From positions 145,102 to 209,101 of the forward strand of contig NZ_JBLFBO010000006.1 of assembly GCF_047338595.1 (NCBI RefSeq): a stretch of 64,000 nucleotides of DNA, given 5' to 3'. Position 1 is the stretch's first letter. Every line of letters begins with the position of its first letter. Below the pieces are notes generated by a model. It did no database searches, was not told where the DNA came from, and saw only the letters and a program-made list of their open reading frames with translations. Made by a program: the position numbers and the translations under genes. The DNA comes from Nitrospira_D sp019636945. GTDB lineage: Bacteria > Nitrospirota > Nitrospiria > Nitrospirales > Nitrospiraceae. Below, piece after piece: positions 28,911-37,114 of the stretch.

Positions 28911-29525
28911 ATGCCCATTATTGTTGCGGTCAACGGGGTTGCGGAAGTCTATCCGGCAAAGCTCGTGACCCCACGATACAACCGCACGGAGGCTGTGGCA
29001 GATCGGGAGCAGCATGGCCAATCGTCATCGACGTTGGATCACCCCGCCTTGGTTGCACAGACGGCCTACCAACAACAGGGGCCTGATCGATCACATCCCA
29101 CGCCGGCAGTCCTGGCCCGAGACTTGATGACGACACCGGTGCTCTCGCTTCCATCTGACAGTCGGCTAGTTGATGCCTGGACGATCATGTCTCACAAAGG
29201 ATTCCACCACCTCCCCATCACATCGGTACATGGCACGCTCGTGGGGATGCTCTCGTATCACGATCTCCTCCGGCATGTGCCGGAATTGATCACATCGGAC
29301 GATACGCAACAAGCTTCCCACAAGCACGCTGCCGCGATCATGACCCCGCGAGTGATCTCGGCAACTCCTACAACAGAGATCCGTGAAATTGCCCGAGTCA
29401 TGCTGGAGGAACGGATCCATGCGGTTCCGATTCTCGATCAGAACCGTCGTCTCGTCGGTATTCTTTCGACACAAGACCTGCTCCATAGCATCGCCACCCA
29501 CGGTCCGCTCGAACTGTGGACCTGA
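28911..29525 (+). CDS. Two-CBS-domain protein
   Basis: A 204-residue cytosolic protein with a tandem CBS pair (Bateman module). CBS1, about 65-125, has ARDLMTTPVLSLPSDSRLVDAW, and CBS2, about 140-204, has IMTPRVISATPTTEIREIARVMLEERIHAVPIL and ends LSTQDLLHSI. The 60-residue N-terminus is not recognised. CBS pairs usually bind adenine nucleotides or ligands and regulate a partner, unknown here. The ATG at 28911 is chosen over a longer start at 28881 because AAGGAG lies 7-8 nt upstream. It is apparently monocistronic and convergent with the MEKHLA gene. Confidence 0.88.
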   Translation: MPIIVAVNGVAEVYPAKLVTPRYNRTEAVADREQHGQSSSTLDHPALVAQTAYQQQGPDRSHPTPAVLARDLMTTPVLSLPSDSRLVDAWTIMSHKGFHHLPITSVHGTLVGMLSYHDLLRHVPELITSDDTQQASHKHAAAIMTPRVISATPTTEIREIARVMLEERIHAVPILDQNRRLVGILSTQDLLHSIATHGPLELWT

Positions 29526-29641
29526 CCTTCCAGGCTTTTCGTCTATCGTTCAAGATCTGCTCGCCAACACAGCTCGTCAATTCCTGCAATACCCAGTTGC
29601 TGATTCCCTTCCAACCAGATCGGTGGGAGAGGAATGGCTCG

Positions 29642-30181
29642 TCACGATCCGACCGCGTGTTTCCATACTGAAAACGTCGCTGCCTGACCAAGCGGACGCT
29701 CAGCCACATCGACCACTGTCCAGATCACGGCCTTCTCAACCAGAAACCGACGGCCCGTGGAAGAAATCCGCACTCCGTTATAGCCGTCATAGAAGCCTTG
29801 GACTCGCGCCTGCGCCAACATCCGCTCCCGTTCTGCCCGGTTATCGGCTTCTGCTGTCAGCCGCGAGGGAGTTGCGGTGAATTGCTCCCAGGAGACCTCC
29901 CACAAGTCCAGCGCCACTTGATTGCCATAGTTCAAAACCGGATCGGGCTCGGCACCATGCGACACCACCACAAATGAGACTTCAAACAATCTCCGAGCTT
30001 GCTCCATGGCATCTCCGGTCCGCTCGATCAATTCGTTTCCTAGCCAATGGCGATAGCTGTCCAGCAACAGCTGACTCCATTCCACAATGCGTGGGTCGTT
30101 CCACAGTGCATCCTTCACGGGGGTGGTGGTATCACGACATGCGGTGAAGGGCAAGCGGTAGAGACACCTTGTCAACACCAT
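29642..30181 (-). CDS. MEKHLA domain protein
   Basis: A 179-residue protein matching the MEKHLA (PAS-like) domain through NYGNQVALDLWEVSWEQFTATPSRLTAE, RAQGFYDGYNGVRISSTGRRF-type VQGFYDGYNGVRI and GQAATF near the C-terminus. In plants the domain follows START domains; bacterial copies are stand-alone and their ligand is unknown. The domain starts near residue 28, so the first 20-25 residues may not be translated. The listed start at 30181 overlaps the proposed -35 box of leuC, which suggests the real start lies downstream. Confidence 0.8.
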   Translation of the reverse strand: MVLTRCLYRLPFTACRDTTTPVKDALWNDPRIVEWSQLLLDSYRHWLGNELIERTGDAMEQARRLFEVSFVVVSHGAEPDPVLNYGNQVALDLWEVSWEQFTATPSRLTAEADNRAERERMLAQARVQGFYDGYNGVRISSTGRRFLVEKAVIWTVVDVAERPLGQAATFSVWKHAVGS

Positions 30182-30199
30182 AGGCCTTCTCTGTATAAT
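30169..30199 (+). promoter_or_regulatory. Sigma70-type promoter of leuCD
   Basis: TTGTCA (30169-30174) and a perfect TATAAT (30194-30199) are separated by 19 nt, with expected transcription start near 30206. This lies 25 nt before the leuC ATG at 30231 and rules out the in-frame ATG at 30198, which sits inside the -10 box. Confidence 0.65.
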
Positions 30200-30230
30200 G
30201 GGGCCTCACTTTACAAAAGCAGGAGCACTG

Positions 30231-31634
30231 ATGGCGGGCAAGACACTGTTCGACAAAATTTGGGAGTCGCATGTTGTTCGAGAGGAACCGGATGGGACCA
30301 CCCTTCTGTACATCGACCGGCAACTCGTGCATGAAGTCACGTCGCCGCAGGCCTTTGAGGGGTTGAAGCTTGCCGGCCGGCGCCCACGCCGTCCCGCCGC
30401 CACACTCGCAGTACCGGATCACAATGTTCCCACGACCGACAGGAAACTGCCGATTGCCGATCACATCAGCGCGAAACAGATTCAAACCCTTGAAGAAAAC
30501 TGCCGTGACTTCGGCATTACCTACTTCGGCATGGATGACGTCAGACAAGGCGTGGTTCATGTCATCGGCCCCGAACAAGGATTCACGCTTCCAGGAACGA
30601 CCATCGTATGCGGGGATTCTCATACATCCACCCATGGAGCCTTCGGGGCATTGGCATTCGGCATCGGGACCAGCGAAGTCGAGCATGTCCTCGCCACGCA
30701 GTGCTTGGTTCAGAAGCGGCCCAAAACGATGGAAGTCCGGGTTGAAGGGTCCCTTTCTAATCGCTGTTCGGCCAAGGACATTATTCTGGCGATTATCGGG
30801 AAGATTGGAACAGCCGGTGGCACCGGGTATGTCATCGAATACACAGGGTCAGCGATTCGCGCGCTGAGCATGGAGGGGCGCATGACCCTCTGCAACATGT
30901 CGATCGAGGGAGGAGCCCGCGCTGGACTGGTAGCTCCCGATGACAAGACGATCGCCTATGTAAAGGGACGTCCACTGACTCCAACTGGAGACTTATTCGA
31001 GCGGGCTATGCGGGCCTGGCAGTCTCTGAAGACCGATCCGGATGCCATCTACGATGCCGTCGTAACGCTGCGGGCGGAAGAAATCGCACCTCAGGTCAGC
31101 TGGGGAACGAGTCCCGGAATGGTGTTGGGTGTGGACCAAAAGGTTCCGGACCCTCAAACGATCGTGGATGCTAAAACCAAGAGTGCAACGGAACGCGCAT
31201 TGAACTACATGGGGTTGTCTCCCAATACGCCGATCACCGAGATCAAGATCGACAAGGTCTTCATTGGGTCATGCACCAACTCGCGTATTGAAGACTTACG
31301 GTTGGCAGCCAGCCTGGCCAAAGGGCGGAAGGTGGCGACATCCGTGCACGCCATGGTGGTCCCAGGGTCCGGGCTCGTCAAACAACAGGCCGAGGCGGAG
31401 GGACTTGATCGCGTGTTTCGTGATGCGGGATTTGAATGGAGAGAGGCAGGGTGCAGCATGTGCCTGGCGATGAATGCGGACGTCCTGCAACCAGGAGAAC
31501 GTTGTGCCTCCACGAGCAATCGCAACTTCGAGGGACGTCAAGGCGCGGGCGGGAGAACCCACTTGGTCTCCCCTGCCATGGCCGTGGCGGCGGCCATCGA
31601 AGGGCACTTCGTCGATATTCGACATTGGAGCTGA
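30231..31634 (+). CDS. leuC: 3-isopropylmalate dehydratase, large subunit
   Basis: The [4Fe-4S] aconitase-family subunit that isomerises 2-isopropylmalate for leucine, and probably also citramalate for isoleucine given cimA at the window start. It has 467 residues from ATG 30231 (AGGAG 5 nt upstream): MAGKTLFDKIWESHVV, DRQLVHEVTSPQAF, CGDSHTSTHGAFG, and cluster cysteines in IGSCTNSR and the CSMCLAMN loop. The alternative start at 30198 falls in the promoter. leuD follows after 8 nt. leuA and leuB are not in the window. Confidence 0.97.
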   Translation: MAGKTLFDKIWESHVVREEPDGTTLLYIDRQLVHEVTSPQAFEGLKLAGRRPRRPAATLAVPDHNVPTTDRKLPIADHISAKQIQTLEENCRDFGITYFGMDDVRQGVVHVIGPEQGFTLPGTTIVCGDSHTSTHGAFGALAFGIGTSEVEHVLATQCLVQKRPKTMEVRVEGSLSNRCSAKDIILAIIGKIGTAGGTGYVIEYTGSAIRALSMEGRMTLCNMSIEGGARAGLVAPDDKTIAYVKGRPLTPTGDLFERAMRAWQSLKTDPDAIYDAVVTLRAEEIAPQVSWGTSPGMVLGVDQKVPDPQTIVDAKTKSATERALNYMGLSPNTPITEIKIDKVFIGSCTNSRIEDLRLAASLAKGRKVATSVHAMVVPGSGLVKQQAEAEGLDRVFRDAGFEWREAGCSMCLAMNADVLQPGERCASTSNRNFEGRQGAGGRTHLVSPAMAVAAAIEGHFVDIRHWS

Positions 31635-31642
31635 GGTCGTTT

Positions 31643-32266
31643 ATGGAACCGTTTACCACTCTCACTGGTCTCGTGGCCCCACTGGATCAAATCAATGTGG
31701 ACACCGACCAAATTATTCCGAAGCAATTTTTAAAGACGATCAAACGGACCGGGCTCCGCGAAGGTCTCTTTTTTGACTGGAGAAAGAAAAAGGATGGATC
31801 ACCTGATCCTGACTTTTTCTTGAATCAGCCTCGTTATCAATCCGCCTCGATCTTATTGACGCGCGATAATTTTGGATGCGGCTCATCTCGGGAACATGCA
31901 CCGTGGGCCCTGCTGGACCAAGGATTCCGTTGCGTCATTGCACCAAGTTTTGCCGACATTTTTTACAATAACTGTTTTCAAAACGGCATTCTTCCCGTGG
32001 TGCTGAACGGAGACGAAGTACTGGCACTCATGAAGCATGCCGTTGAGACCGAGGGATACCGGCTCACAGTCGATCTCGCCAACCAGACGGTGACGACACC
32101 GGAGAAAACAGTCTGTCGGTTTGAGATCGATCCATTCCGTAAGGATTGTCTCTACCGGGGCCTTGATTCGATCGGCTTGACGCTCCAACACGAGCAGGCC
32201 ATCTCAGCCTATGAGACTCGTCGAAAGACTGAGGCCCCCTGGCTCTTCGGCGACCTTCACGCGTAA
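31643..32266 (+). CDS. leuD: 3-isopropylmalate dehydratase, small subunit
   Basis: Partner of LeuC. The 207-residue swivelling domain has QINVDTDQIIPKQFLKTIKR near the start, FGCGSSREHAPWAL (substrate-binding serines) and FADIFYNNCFQNGILPV. The ATG at 31643 (GAGG upstream) gives the standard N-terminus; a much longer in-frame opening at 31436 overlaps leuC and encodes no conserved sequence. It forms an operon with leuC (8-nt gap). The following gene starts 15 nt later and may be co-transcribed. Confidence 0.97.
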   Translation: MEPFTTLTGLVAPLDQINVDTDQIIPKQFLKTIKRTGLREGLFFDWRKKKDGSPDPDFFLNQPRYQSASILLTRDNFGCGSSREHAPWALLDQGFRCVIAPSFADIFYNNCFQNGILPVVLNGDEVLALMKHAVETEGYRLTVDLANQTVTTPEKTVCRFEIDPFRKDCLYRGLDSIGLTLQHEQAISAYETRRKTEAPWLFGDLHA

Positions 32267-32281
32267 CGAGGGAGACACCTG

Positions 32282-32632
32282 GTGAAAGCAGTGAAAGTAT
32301 TGTTGACTATCCTCGTGTTTCTCGGTGCGGCCTATCTCATCGTCGTGTTCAACTGGACGTATTCCGATGGAAACCGAGCCGGATACATCCAGAAATTCTC
32401 CTCGAAGGGGTGGGTGTGTAAAACACATGAAGGAGAGCTGGCCATGACCACGGTGCCGGGTACCGCACCGGTCCTGTGGCAATTTACAATCTGGGACGAC
32501 AAAGTCGCCGATCAATTGAACGACATGATGGGAAAGCGTGTCATCTTACATTATAAGGAATATCGCTATATCCCCACCACCTGCTTCGGGGACACGACCT
32601 ATTTTGTCGATAAGGTGGAAGTCCAAGAGTAG
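32282..32632 (+). CDS. Small membrane-anchored protein of unknown function
   Basis: A 116-residue protein with one N-terminal hydrophobic helix (about 5-24) and a soluble domain with conserved-looking WTYSDGNRAGYIQKFSSKGW, CKTHEGELAM and a second Cys in PTTCFGDTTYF. Close relatives, annotated in databases as hypothetical or wrongly as 6-phosphogluconate dehydrogenase, occur in many proteobacteria (from memory). No dehydrogenase motif is visible and that label should not be copied. The soluble part probably faces the periplasm, where the two cysteines could form a disulfide. It lies 15 nt after leuD and converges with corA. Confidence 0.8.
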   Translation: MKAVKVLLTILVFLGAAYLIVVFNWTYSDGNRAGYIQKFSSKGWVCKTHEGELAMTTVPGTAPVLWQFTIWDDKVADQLNDMMGKRVILHYKEYRYIPTTCFGDTTYFVDKVEVQE

Positions 32633-32646
32633 CCGAGCCTCACCGC

Positions 32647-33774
32647 TTACAGCCAGTTCTTCAGACGAAACCCGACTAACATAATCGCGGCAACGACACC
32701 CATGATGCTGAGGGCCATGGGGTAGCCCCATGCCCATTTCAACTCCGGCATGTGCTCAAAATTCATCCCATAGATGCCGGCGATGAAACTGAGCGGCATG
32801 AAGATCGTTGTGATGACCGTCAAGACGCGCATGACGGCATTGAGGCGATAGCTCACACTGGACAGATAGATGTCGAGACTGGCTGAAACCATTTCACGCA
32901 GGGTCTCAATCGTATCCACGATCTGCACCACATGGTCATAGACATCACGGAAAAATAGCTTCGTCGGCTCATGCAGGAACGGGCATTCCGAGCGGGAGAG
33001 ATTGTTGATGGCTTCCCGTAACGGCCACACAGCGCGACGGACGAAGAGCAACTGCCGTTTCAATGCATGGATATTTTGGAGAGTCTCCGGTTTCGGATCG
33101 GCCATCACCCGTTCCTGAAGCGATTCAATGCGTTCACCGAGCATTTCGAGCACGGCAAAATACTGGTCGACCACGGCATCGATCAACGCATAGATGAGAT
33201 AGTCCGAGCCATTTTGTCGCAGTCGCCCCTTACCGCCTTTCAGGCGATCCCGAACAGCCCCGAACACATCCGTCCCGTTCTCCTGAAACGAGAGCACATA
33301 ATTCCGCCCAAGAACAAAACTGACCTGCTCAACCAGAATATCTCCGCGATCGGAGGTCGTCAGCATCTTCATCACAAGAAACAAATAGGTCTCGTAGTCG
33401 TCCAGTTTGGGACGTTGATCGGTATTGGCGATGTCTTCCAATAAAAGCGGGTGGAGGCCAAAGCATTTGCCGAATCCTTCCAACACCTCAACCTTGTGGA
33501 CGCCGCCGACATTGACCCAGGTCACCGTCTCATCCGCCGGCGGCTGAAGGGCCTCCATGTCCGTTACGACCTGCTCATCGCAGTGCGTACCCGCATAGTT
33601 GAAGCGAGTCACGGTCACAGAATCCGTGCGGGTCTCACCGATGTGAATGAGTGTCCCGGGAGAGAGGCCGGTCTTCTTCGAACGCTTCTGGACCAACTTC
33701 ATCATAGCGAGCTTGTACGCAGATTCTTGCGGAAGGTCAAGCCGAGAACCGGCACGTTCCTTTTCATTCTGCAA
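32647..33774 (-). CDS. corA: CorA-family magnesium/cobalt transporter
   Basis: A 375-residue inner-membrane divalent-cation channel. The large cytosolic N-domain (about 1-310) has WVNVGGVHKVEVLEGFGKCFGLHPLLLEDI, and two C-terminal helices follow, with the pore signature YGMNF between them (about residue 340). The C-terminal end KNWL is short, as usual. The start at 33774 is consistent with the family, though a basic 20-30-residue extension precedes the conserved region. It is divergent from cysQ with a 21-nt gap and convergent with the gene at 32282. Confidence 0.95.
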   Translation of the reverse strand: MQNEKERAGSRLDLPQESAYKLAMMKLVQKRSKKTGLSPGTLIHIGETRTDSVTVTRFNYAGTHCDEQVVTDMEALQPPADETVTWVNVGGVHKVEVLEGFGKCFGLHPLLLEDIANTDQRPKLDDYETYLFLVMKMLTTSDRGDILVEQVSFVLGRNYVLSFQENGTDVFGAVRDRLKGGKGRLRQNGSDYLIYALIDAVVDQYFAVLEMLGERIESLQERVMADPKPETLQNIHALKRQLLFVRRAVWPLREAINNLSRSECPFLHEPTKLFFRDVYDHVVQIVDTIETLREMVSASLDIYLSSVSYRLNAVMRVLTVITTIFMPLSFIAGIYGMNFEHMPELKWAWGYPMALSIMGVVAAIMLVGFRLKNWL

Positions 33775-33795
33775 TAGGCCTGGTACTCTGGGCTC

Positions 33796-34602
33796 ATGAA
33801 ATTATCTCATGAGCTCAACCGACTTGAAGACGCGATGAGAGCCGCCGGTTCAGAGGCCTTGCGGTTGGCTAGGGATGGATTCGAGACGATCAAAAAGCCA
33901 GACCAGTCTCCGGTCACATCAGCAGACCTCGCGGTCAACGATATTCTTCACGCACACCTGCGCTCCGCATTTCCTCAGGACGGATGGCTATCGGAAGAAT
34001 CCCCGGATGATCCCGGGCGACTGCAGAAAGATCGGGTCTGGGTGGTCGATCCGATCGATGGGACCAAGGCCTTCATCAATAGAGTCCCGGAGTTTTGCAT
34101 TTCCGTCGCCCTCATTGAACAGGGCCTTCCCATCGTAGCAGCCATCTATAATCCTTCGACCAATGAACTCTTCAGTGCTATCCGAGGTGAAGGACTTCGG
34201 CTGAACCACGAATCGGTAGACTCACGGCAGATCAACGCTGGACAGCTACCGGTGATTGCGCTGGGTCCATGGGAACGTCAGACCGGTCGTTTTGCGGCGC
34301 TCGATCCATCCACTCAGCATCGTCCGATGCTGTCCATCGCCTGGTCCCTCGCTCTGATGGCATGCGGCCGTATCGATGCAGTGGCCACGCTTGAACCGGA
34401 AAATGAGTGGGACGTCGCGGCTGGAGTCCTATTGATCGATGAAGCCGGCGGGACGATTACTGATGGAAGCGGACAGGCCCTGACATTCAACCGACCGACC
34501 CCACGCTACCGTGGAATCATCGCCACGAGCCCTTACTGTCCTCCTTCACTCGGTCGAGAGTTGGCGAACCTGATTCCCGCGTCTGGAACGCAGACATCGT
34601 GA
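33796..34602 (+). CDS. cysQ: 3'(2'),5'-bisphosphate nucleotidase (inositol-phosphatase family)
   Basis: Predicted to hydrolyse PAP to AMP, removing the sulfate-assimilation by-product. The 268-residue protein shows KPDQSPVTSADLAVNDIL, LSEESPDD, the metal site VDPIDGTKAFI (about residues 87-97) and WDVAAGVLLIDEAGGTITD near the C-terminus. These define the Li-sensitive FIG/inositol monophosphatase superfamily, and CysQ is the best-fitting branch. Inositol monophosphatase activity cannot be excluded. Only 21 nt separate it from the divergent corA. A heptamer-repeat element lies directly downstream. Confidence 0.85.
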   Translation: MKLSHELNRLEDAMRAAGSEALRLARDGFETIKKPDQSPVTSADLAVNDILHAHLRSAFPQDGWLSEESPDDPGRLQKDRVWVVDPIDGTKAFINRVPEFCISVALIEQGLPIVAAIYNPSTNELFSAIRGEGLRLNHESVDSRQINAGQLPVIALGPWERQTGRFAALDPSTQHRPMLSIAWSLALMACGRIDAVATLEPENEWDVAAGVLLIDEAGGTITDGSGQALTFNRPTPRYRGIIATSPYCPPSLGRELANLIPASGTQTS

Positions 34603-34618
34603 AGGGCCTTAACCTGCT

Positions 34619-34708
34619 GTTTCAAGTTTCAGGTTTGACGTTTCAGGCCTCTCAACAACATGAAGGTCGAAACGTAAAACGTGAAATTTGGAACATGAAA
34701 CTCGAAAC
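34619..34708. repeat. Inverted pair of 7-bp repeat arrays
   Basis: Four tandem heptamers of the form GTTTCAR (34619-34646) face six on the opposite strand (34667-34708: GTTTCGA, GTTTTAC, ATTTCAC, GTTCCAA, GTTTCAT, GTTTCGA when read as minus) across a 20-nt spacer. The phase is exactly 7 nt, with degenerate units. The arms can fold into a long imperfect hairpin in the gap between cysQ and the next gene. Related arrays occur at 41041 and 49482-49574. The remainder of 34603-34767 is otherwise empty. Confidence 0.8.
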
Positions 34709-34767
34709 TCGGGATCGAGGGAACGAACGACTAGGGCCCCCGAGTCACATCGCACTACCCGAAGTCG

Positions 34768-35925
34768 CTACATCCTAGCCTGTGTCAGTCGCCGACAGGC
34801 CTCTTCTAGATCCTGATCGGTCTTGGCGTAACTGAATCGGATAAAATCAGTCCCGACCTTGCTCGTAAAAAAGGCTTCCCCCGGCACGCCGGCGACCCCG
34901 GTTTTGTCTAAGAGAGACATCGCTCGAGCTTTCCCCGTCTGACCAGGAAGATGGGAGACATCCGCGAGGACATAATAGGCGCCCTGCGGAATGGATGGAG
35001 TGATTCCGGCTTGAGTGAGTGCACGGCAGAACTTCTCGCGCTTTCCCTGATAGCCCTGCCGTAGCTGCTCATAGAAACGATCCGGCAGTTCACGGATCCC
35101 TCGCGCGACACCCATCTGCAACGGCGCAGGGGCACACACGTAAAGTAAATCGTTCATGGCCCCGATGGCTTGTGCCCACCGTCGGGATGCAACGCTGTAC
35201 CCGATCCGCCACCCCGTCACGCTGAACGTTTTGGAGTACCCGCCGATCGTGATGGTTCGCTCCGCCATCTCCGGCAACGAAGCCATACTGATATGACGTC
35301 GTCCGTCGTAGAGAAAGTATTCATAGATCTCATCCGTCAGGACAAAGAGGTCATGCCGGCAGGCAAATTCCGCCACCGCCTCCAATTCAGACTGACTGTA
35401 GACCTTCCCAGAGGGGTTACCGGGTGAATTGACGATGATGGCTTTTGTTCTTGGCGTCACAACCTCTTCCAATTGGTCCATGGAATAAGACCAGGCCGGA
35501 GGCCGCATAGAAACCGCCACCGGAACCGCTTCGACCGCCACAAGCGCATTGATATGGTATTGGTAGTACGGCTCAAACAAAATGACCTCGTCGCCGGGAT
35601 TCAGCAGAGCGGCACAGGCAGAATGGAAGGCTCCCGTCGCACCGGCGCTCACGGTAATGTCACTTTCCGGGTCAGCCTGTATCCGGTTATACCGCTCCAA
35701 CTTCGCGGCGATCGCCTGCCGCAAGTCCGGCAGCCCGTCGAAGCGCGTATAGACATTGTACCCATCACGAATCGCCTTCTCAGCCCCTTCGAGCACCACC
35801 GGAGGAACCGGCGTATCACAGACCCCCTGCGCCATATTGAGGCCCTTTGCACTGGCACAGGCCTGAGTCATGGCACGAATCTCAGACTGAGCCAAGTCCG
35901 TCATTCGTCGACTGACTGTGCGCAT
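34768..35925 (-). CDS. Class I/II aminotransferase (AspC/KAT-like)
   Basis: A 385-residue fold-type I PLP aminotransferase: MAQGVCDTPVPP, NVYTRFDGLPDLRQAIA, VNSPGNPSGKVYS (the Asn contacting PLP), DEIYEYFLYDG and the PLP lysine in GGYSKTFSVTGWRIGY (about residue 235). The C-terminal arginine is in DFIRFSYAK. The class I-gamma pattern fits aspartate, aromatic or kynurenine aminotransferases; the exact substrate cannot be read from sequence. The ATG at 35925 starts a single gene with no operon partner. Confidence 0.87.
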   Translation of the reverse strand: MRTVSRRMTDLAQSEIRAMTQACASAKGLNMAQGVCDTPVPPVVLEGAEKAIRDGYNVYTRFDGLPDLRQAIAAKLERYNRIQADPESDITVSAGATGAFHSACAALLNPGDEVILFEPYYQYHINALVAVEAVPVAVSMRPPAWSYSMDQLEEVVTPRTKAIIVNSPGNPSGKVYSQSELEAVAEFACRHDLFVLTDEIYEYFLYDGRRHISMASLPEMAERTITIGGYSKTFSVTGWRIGYSVASRRWAQAIGAMNDLLYVCAPAPLQMGVARGIRELPDRFYEQLRQGYQGKREKFCRALTQAGITPSIPQGAYYVLADVSHLPGQTGKARAMSLLDKTGVAGVPGEAFFTSKVGTDFIRFSYAKTDQDLEEACRRLTQARM

Positions 35926-36153
35926 TGCGCCGCTCCTTCTTTTCTACTCACTACCGAGGTACTTTCCGGCAGAGGATTATGCCAGCGTCACGATAGGATG
36001 ACAAATTCTGGACCTCCCAGAGGCAGGCGGCTCCAAAGATCCAGAATGAACAGAGTCTTTACATCTTCTCGATGTATTCGTCAGAATCGAGTCACATGTT
36101 ACCGAGAGGTGTGATAGCCTAATTATGGACATGCGTGAGAAAGGAAACCCACC

Positions 36154-36375
36154 ATGTCGCCCGAGGCGCATCTGACTCCAAAGGAGAAGCAACACCGCTA
36201 GCGCCGACGTCTGCGCCGCAAGGGGCTGCGTCCGGTCCAAGCCTGGGTCCCCGATACGCGCACCGATGTATTCATTAGCGAATGTCGACGACAGGCGCGG
36301 CTTGCAGCTCGTTCAGCTCAGGAAAAGCTCGCTCTTGACTTTATCTCGGAGATTGCCGATCGGGACTGCACATAA
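36154..36375 (+). pseudogene. MazE-type antitoxin (DUF3018) with in-frame stop
   Basis: A 73-codon frame (ATG 36154, stop TAA 36373) reads as a DUF3018/MazE-family antitoxin: after the first 15 codons it gives RRRLRRKGLRPVQAWVPD and then TDVFISECRRQARLAARS, ending EIADRDCT. A TAG at 36199-36201 (codon 16) interrupts it just before the conserved LRRKGLRPVQ segment. No ATG or GTG restart with a ribosome site lies between the TAG and the conserved part. The stop overlaps the ancestral start of the following toxin as ATAA. Function is probably lost unless readthrough occurs. The remaining gap sequence at 35926-36153 holds nothing recognisable. Confidence 0.75.
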
Positions 36376-36389
36376 AACGAGGCGATATC

Positions 36390-36671
36390 GTGACCGTCGC
36401 TGCGAAAGGTCCCTACAGCGGCAAACCACGCCCCGCTCTTGTTCTCCAATGCGATCTCTTTTCCGCCCTTGGCAGCATGACGATTTGCCTCTTGACCACC
36501 GAGAGGCTTGACGCTCCGCTGCTCCGGCTGACCGTGGAGCCCTCCTCCTCAATGGTTGATAAGATCGTCACCGTTCCTCGGAATGCCATCGGCTCCCGCA
36601 TTGGAGCGTTGAACCAGGAACTCATGGTGCGCGTTGATCGCTCCCTGGCTGTCTTCCTTGGCATCGTCTGA
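36390..36671 (+). CDS. MazF/PemK-type toxin, ancestral start codon lost
   Basis: A 93-residue MazF-like endoribonuclease remnant: GPYSGKPRPALVLQCDLF, TICLLTTERLDAPLLRLTVEP and GSRIGALNQELMVRVDRSLAVFLGIV follow the family over its length. The conserved first strand is encoded upstream of the GTG: the frame from 36372 reads (ATA)KRGDIVTVAAK, matching the usual MKRGDIVTVA start. At 36372 the expected ATG of an ATGA overlap is ATA (ATAA). Translation could restart at GTG 36390, which has GAGG 7 nt upstream, but would lack KRGDI. I infer weak or no activity, which fits the broken antitoxin. Confidence 0.65.
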   Translation: MTVAAKGPYSGKPRPALVLQCDLFSALGSMTICLLTTERLDAPLLRLTVEPSSSMVDKIVTVPRNAIGSRIGALNQELMVRVDRSLAVFLGIV

Positions 36672-36706
36672 GTGGAGACCGAGCAGATCCCTCTAAGGAT
36701 CCACAC

Positions 36707-37114
36707 ATGCGACTCGCTCTGGTTTTCATCTTCAGTCTGCTTACTGGATGTGCCGGGTCTCGCCCCGATGACGGGATCGACCTAGGACCAAGAACCGATA
36801 CCGCTTCCGACCGTGCAGGGAGTGAACGGACCGCAGAACGCAAGGCCCGGTATGATCAGGCTCGTGAGGGGCTGCGACAGTCTCAGGAACGCTATATTGC
36901 CGCCACTCGTCCAGTTCTTGAACGCAAGTTTCGATACGAACACCCCGAATTGACCGACACGGAAATCGAGGCAATGGTCAATGAGGCGCTGGCGCAAGGC
37001 TACCACCCGGAGACAAAGTCACGACCAGAGGGCCCGGCCAGGCTCCCTCCGCCACGTCCAACGAATTGCTTACCTCCCCCAGGAAGTTGGCCGTCCAATC
37101 CAAATTGCTACTAG
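36707..37114 (+). CDS. Small lipoprotein of unknown function
   Basis: A 135-residue lipoprotein: short signal MRLALVFIFSLLTGC with lipobox LTGC (Cys15), then a charged helical region (about 35-85, Arg/Glu-rich, including RYIAATRPVLERKFRYEHPELTD) and a Pro-rich tail with two cysteines. EHPELTDTEIEAMVNEAL resembles a short helical hairpin, but I recognise no family. The ATG at 36707 has AAGGA about 8 nt upstream. The gene lies 35 nt after the toxin remnant and directly before a repeat element whose edge begins one base after its stop. Confidence 0.72.
   Translation: MRLALVFIFSLLTGCAGSRPDDGIDLGPRTDTASDRAGSERTAERKARYDQAREGLRQSQERYIAATRPVLERKFRYEHPELTDTEIEAMVNEALAQGYHPETKSRPEGPARLPPPRPTNCLPPPGSWPSNPNCY

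Noticed and set aside
30198..30230. Earlier leuC start
   Set aside because: The ATG lies inside the TATAAT -10 box and would be upstream of the expected transcription start; AGGAG precedes the ATG at 30231.
31436..31642. Upstream extension of leuD
   Set aside because: Overlaps leuC, encodes Arg-rich unconserved sequence, and the standard LeuD start is at 31643.
32282..32632. 6-phosphogluconate dehydrogenase
   Set aside because: This database label seems to be an annotation error; the 116-residue membrane-anchored protein has no dehydrogenase motif.
34619..34708. Possible CRISPR array
   Set aside because: Units are 7 bp, tandem and degenerate, with no spacers of regular length, and no cas genes are present.
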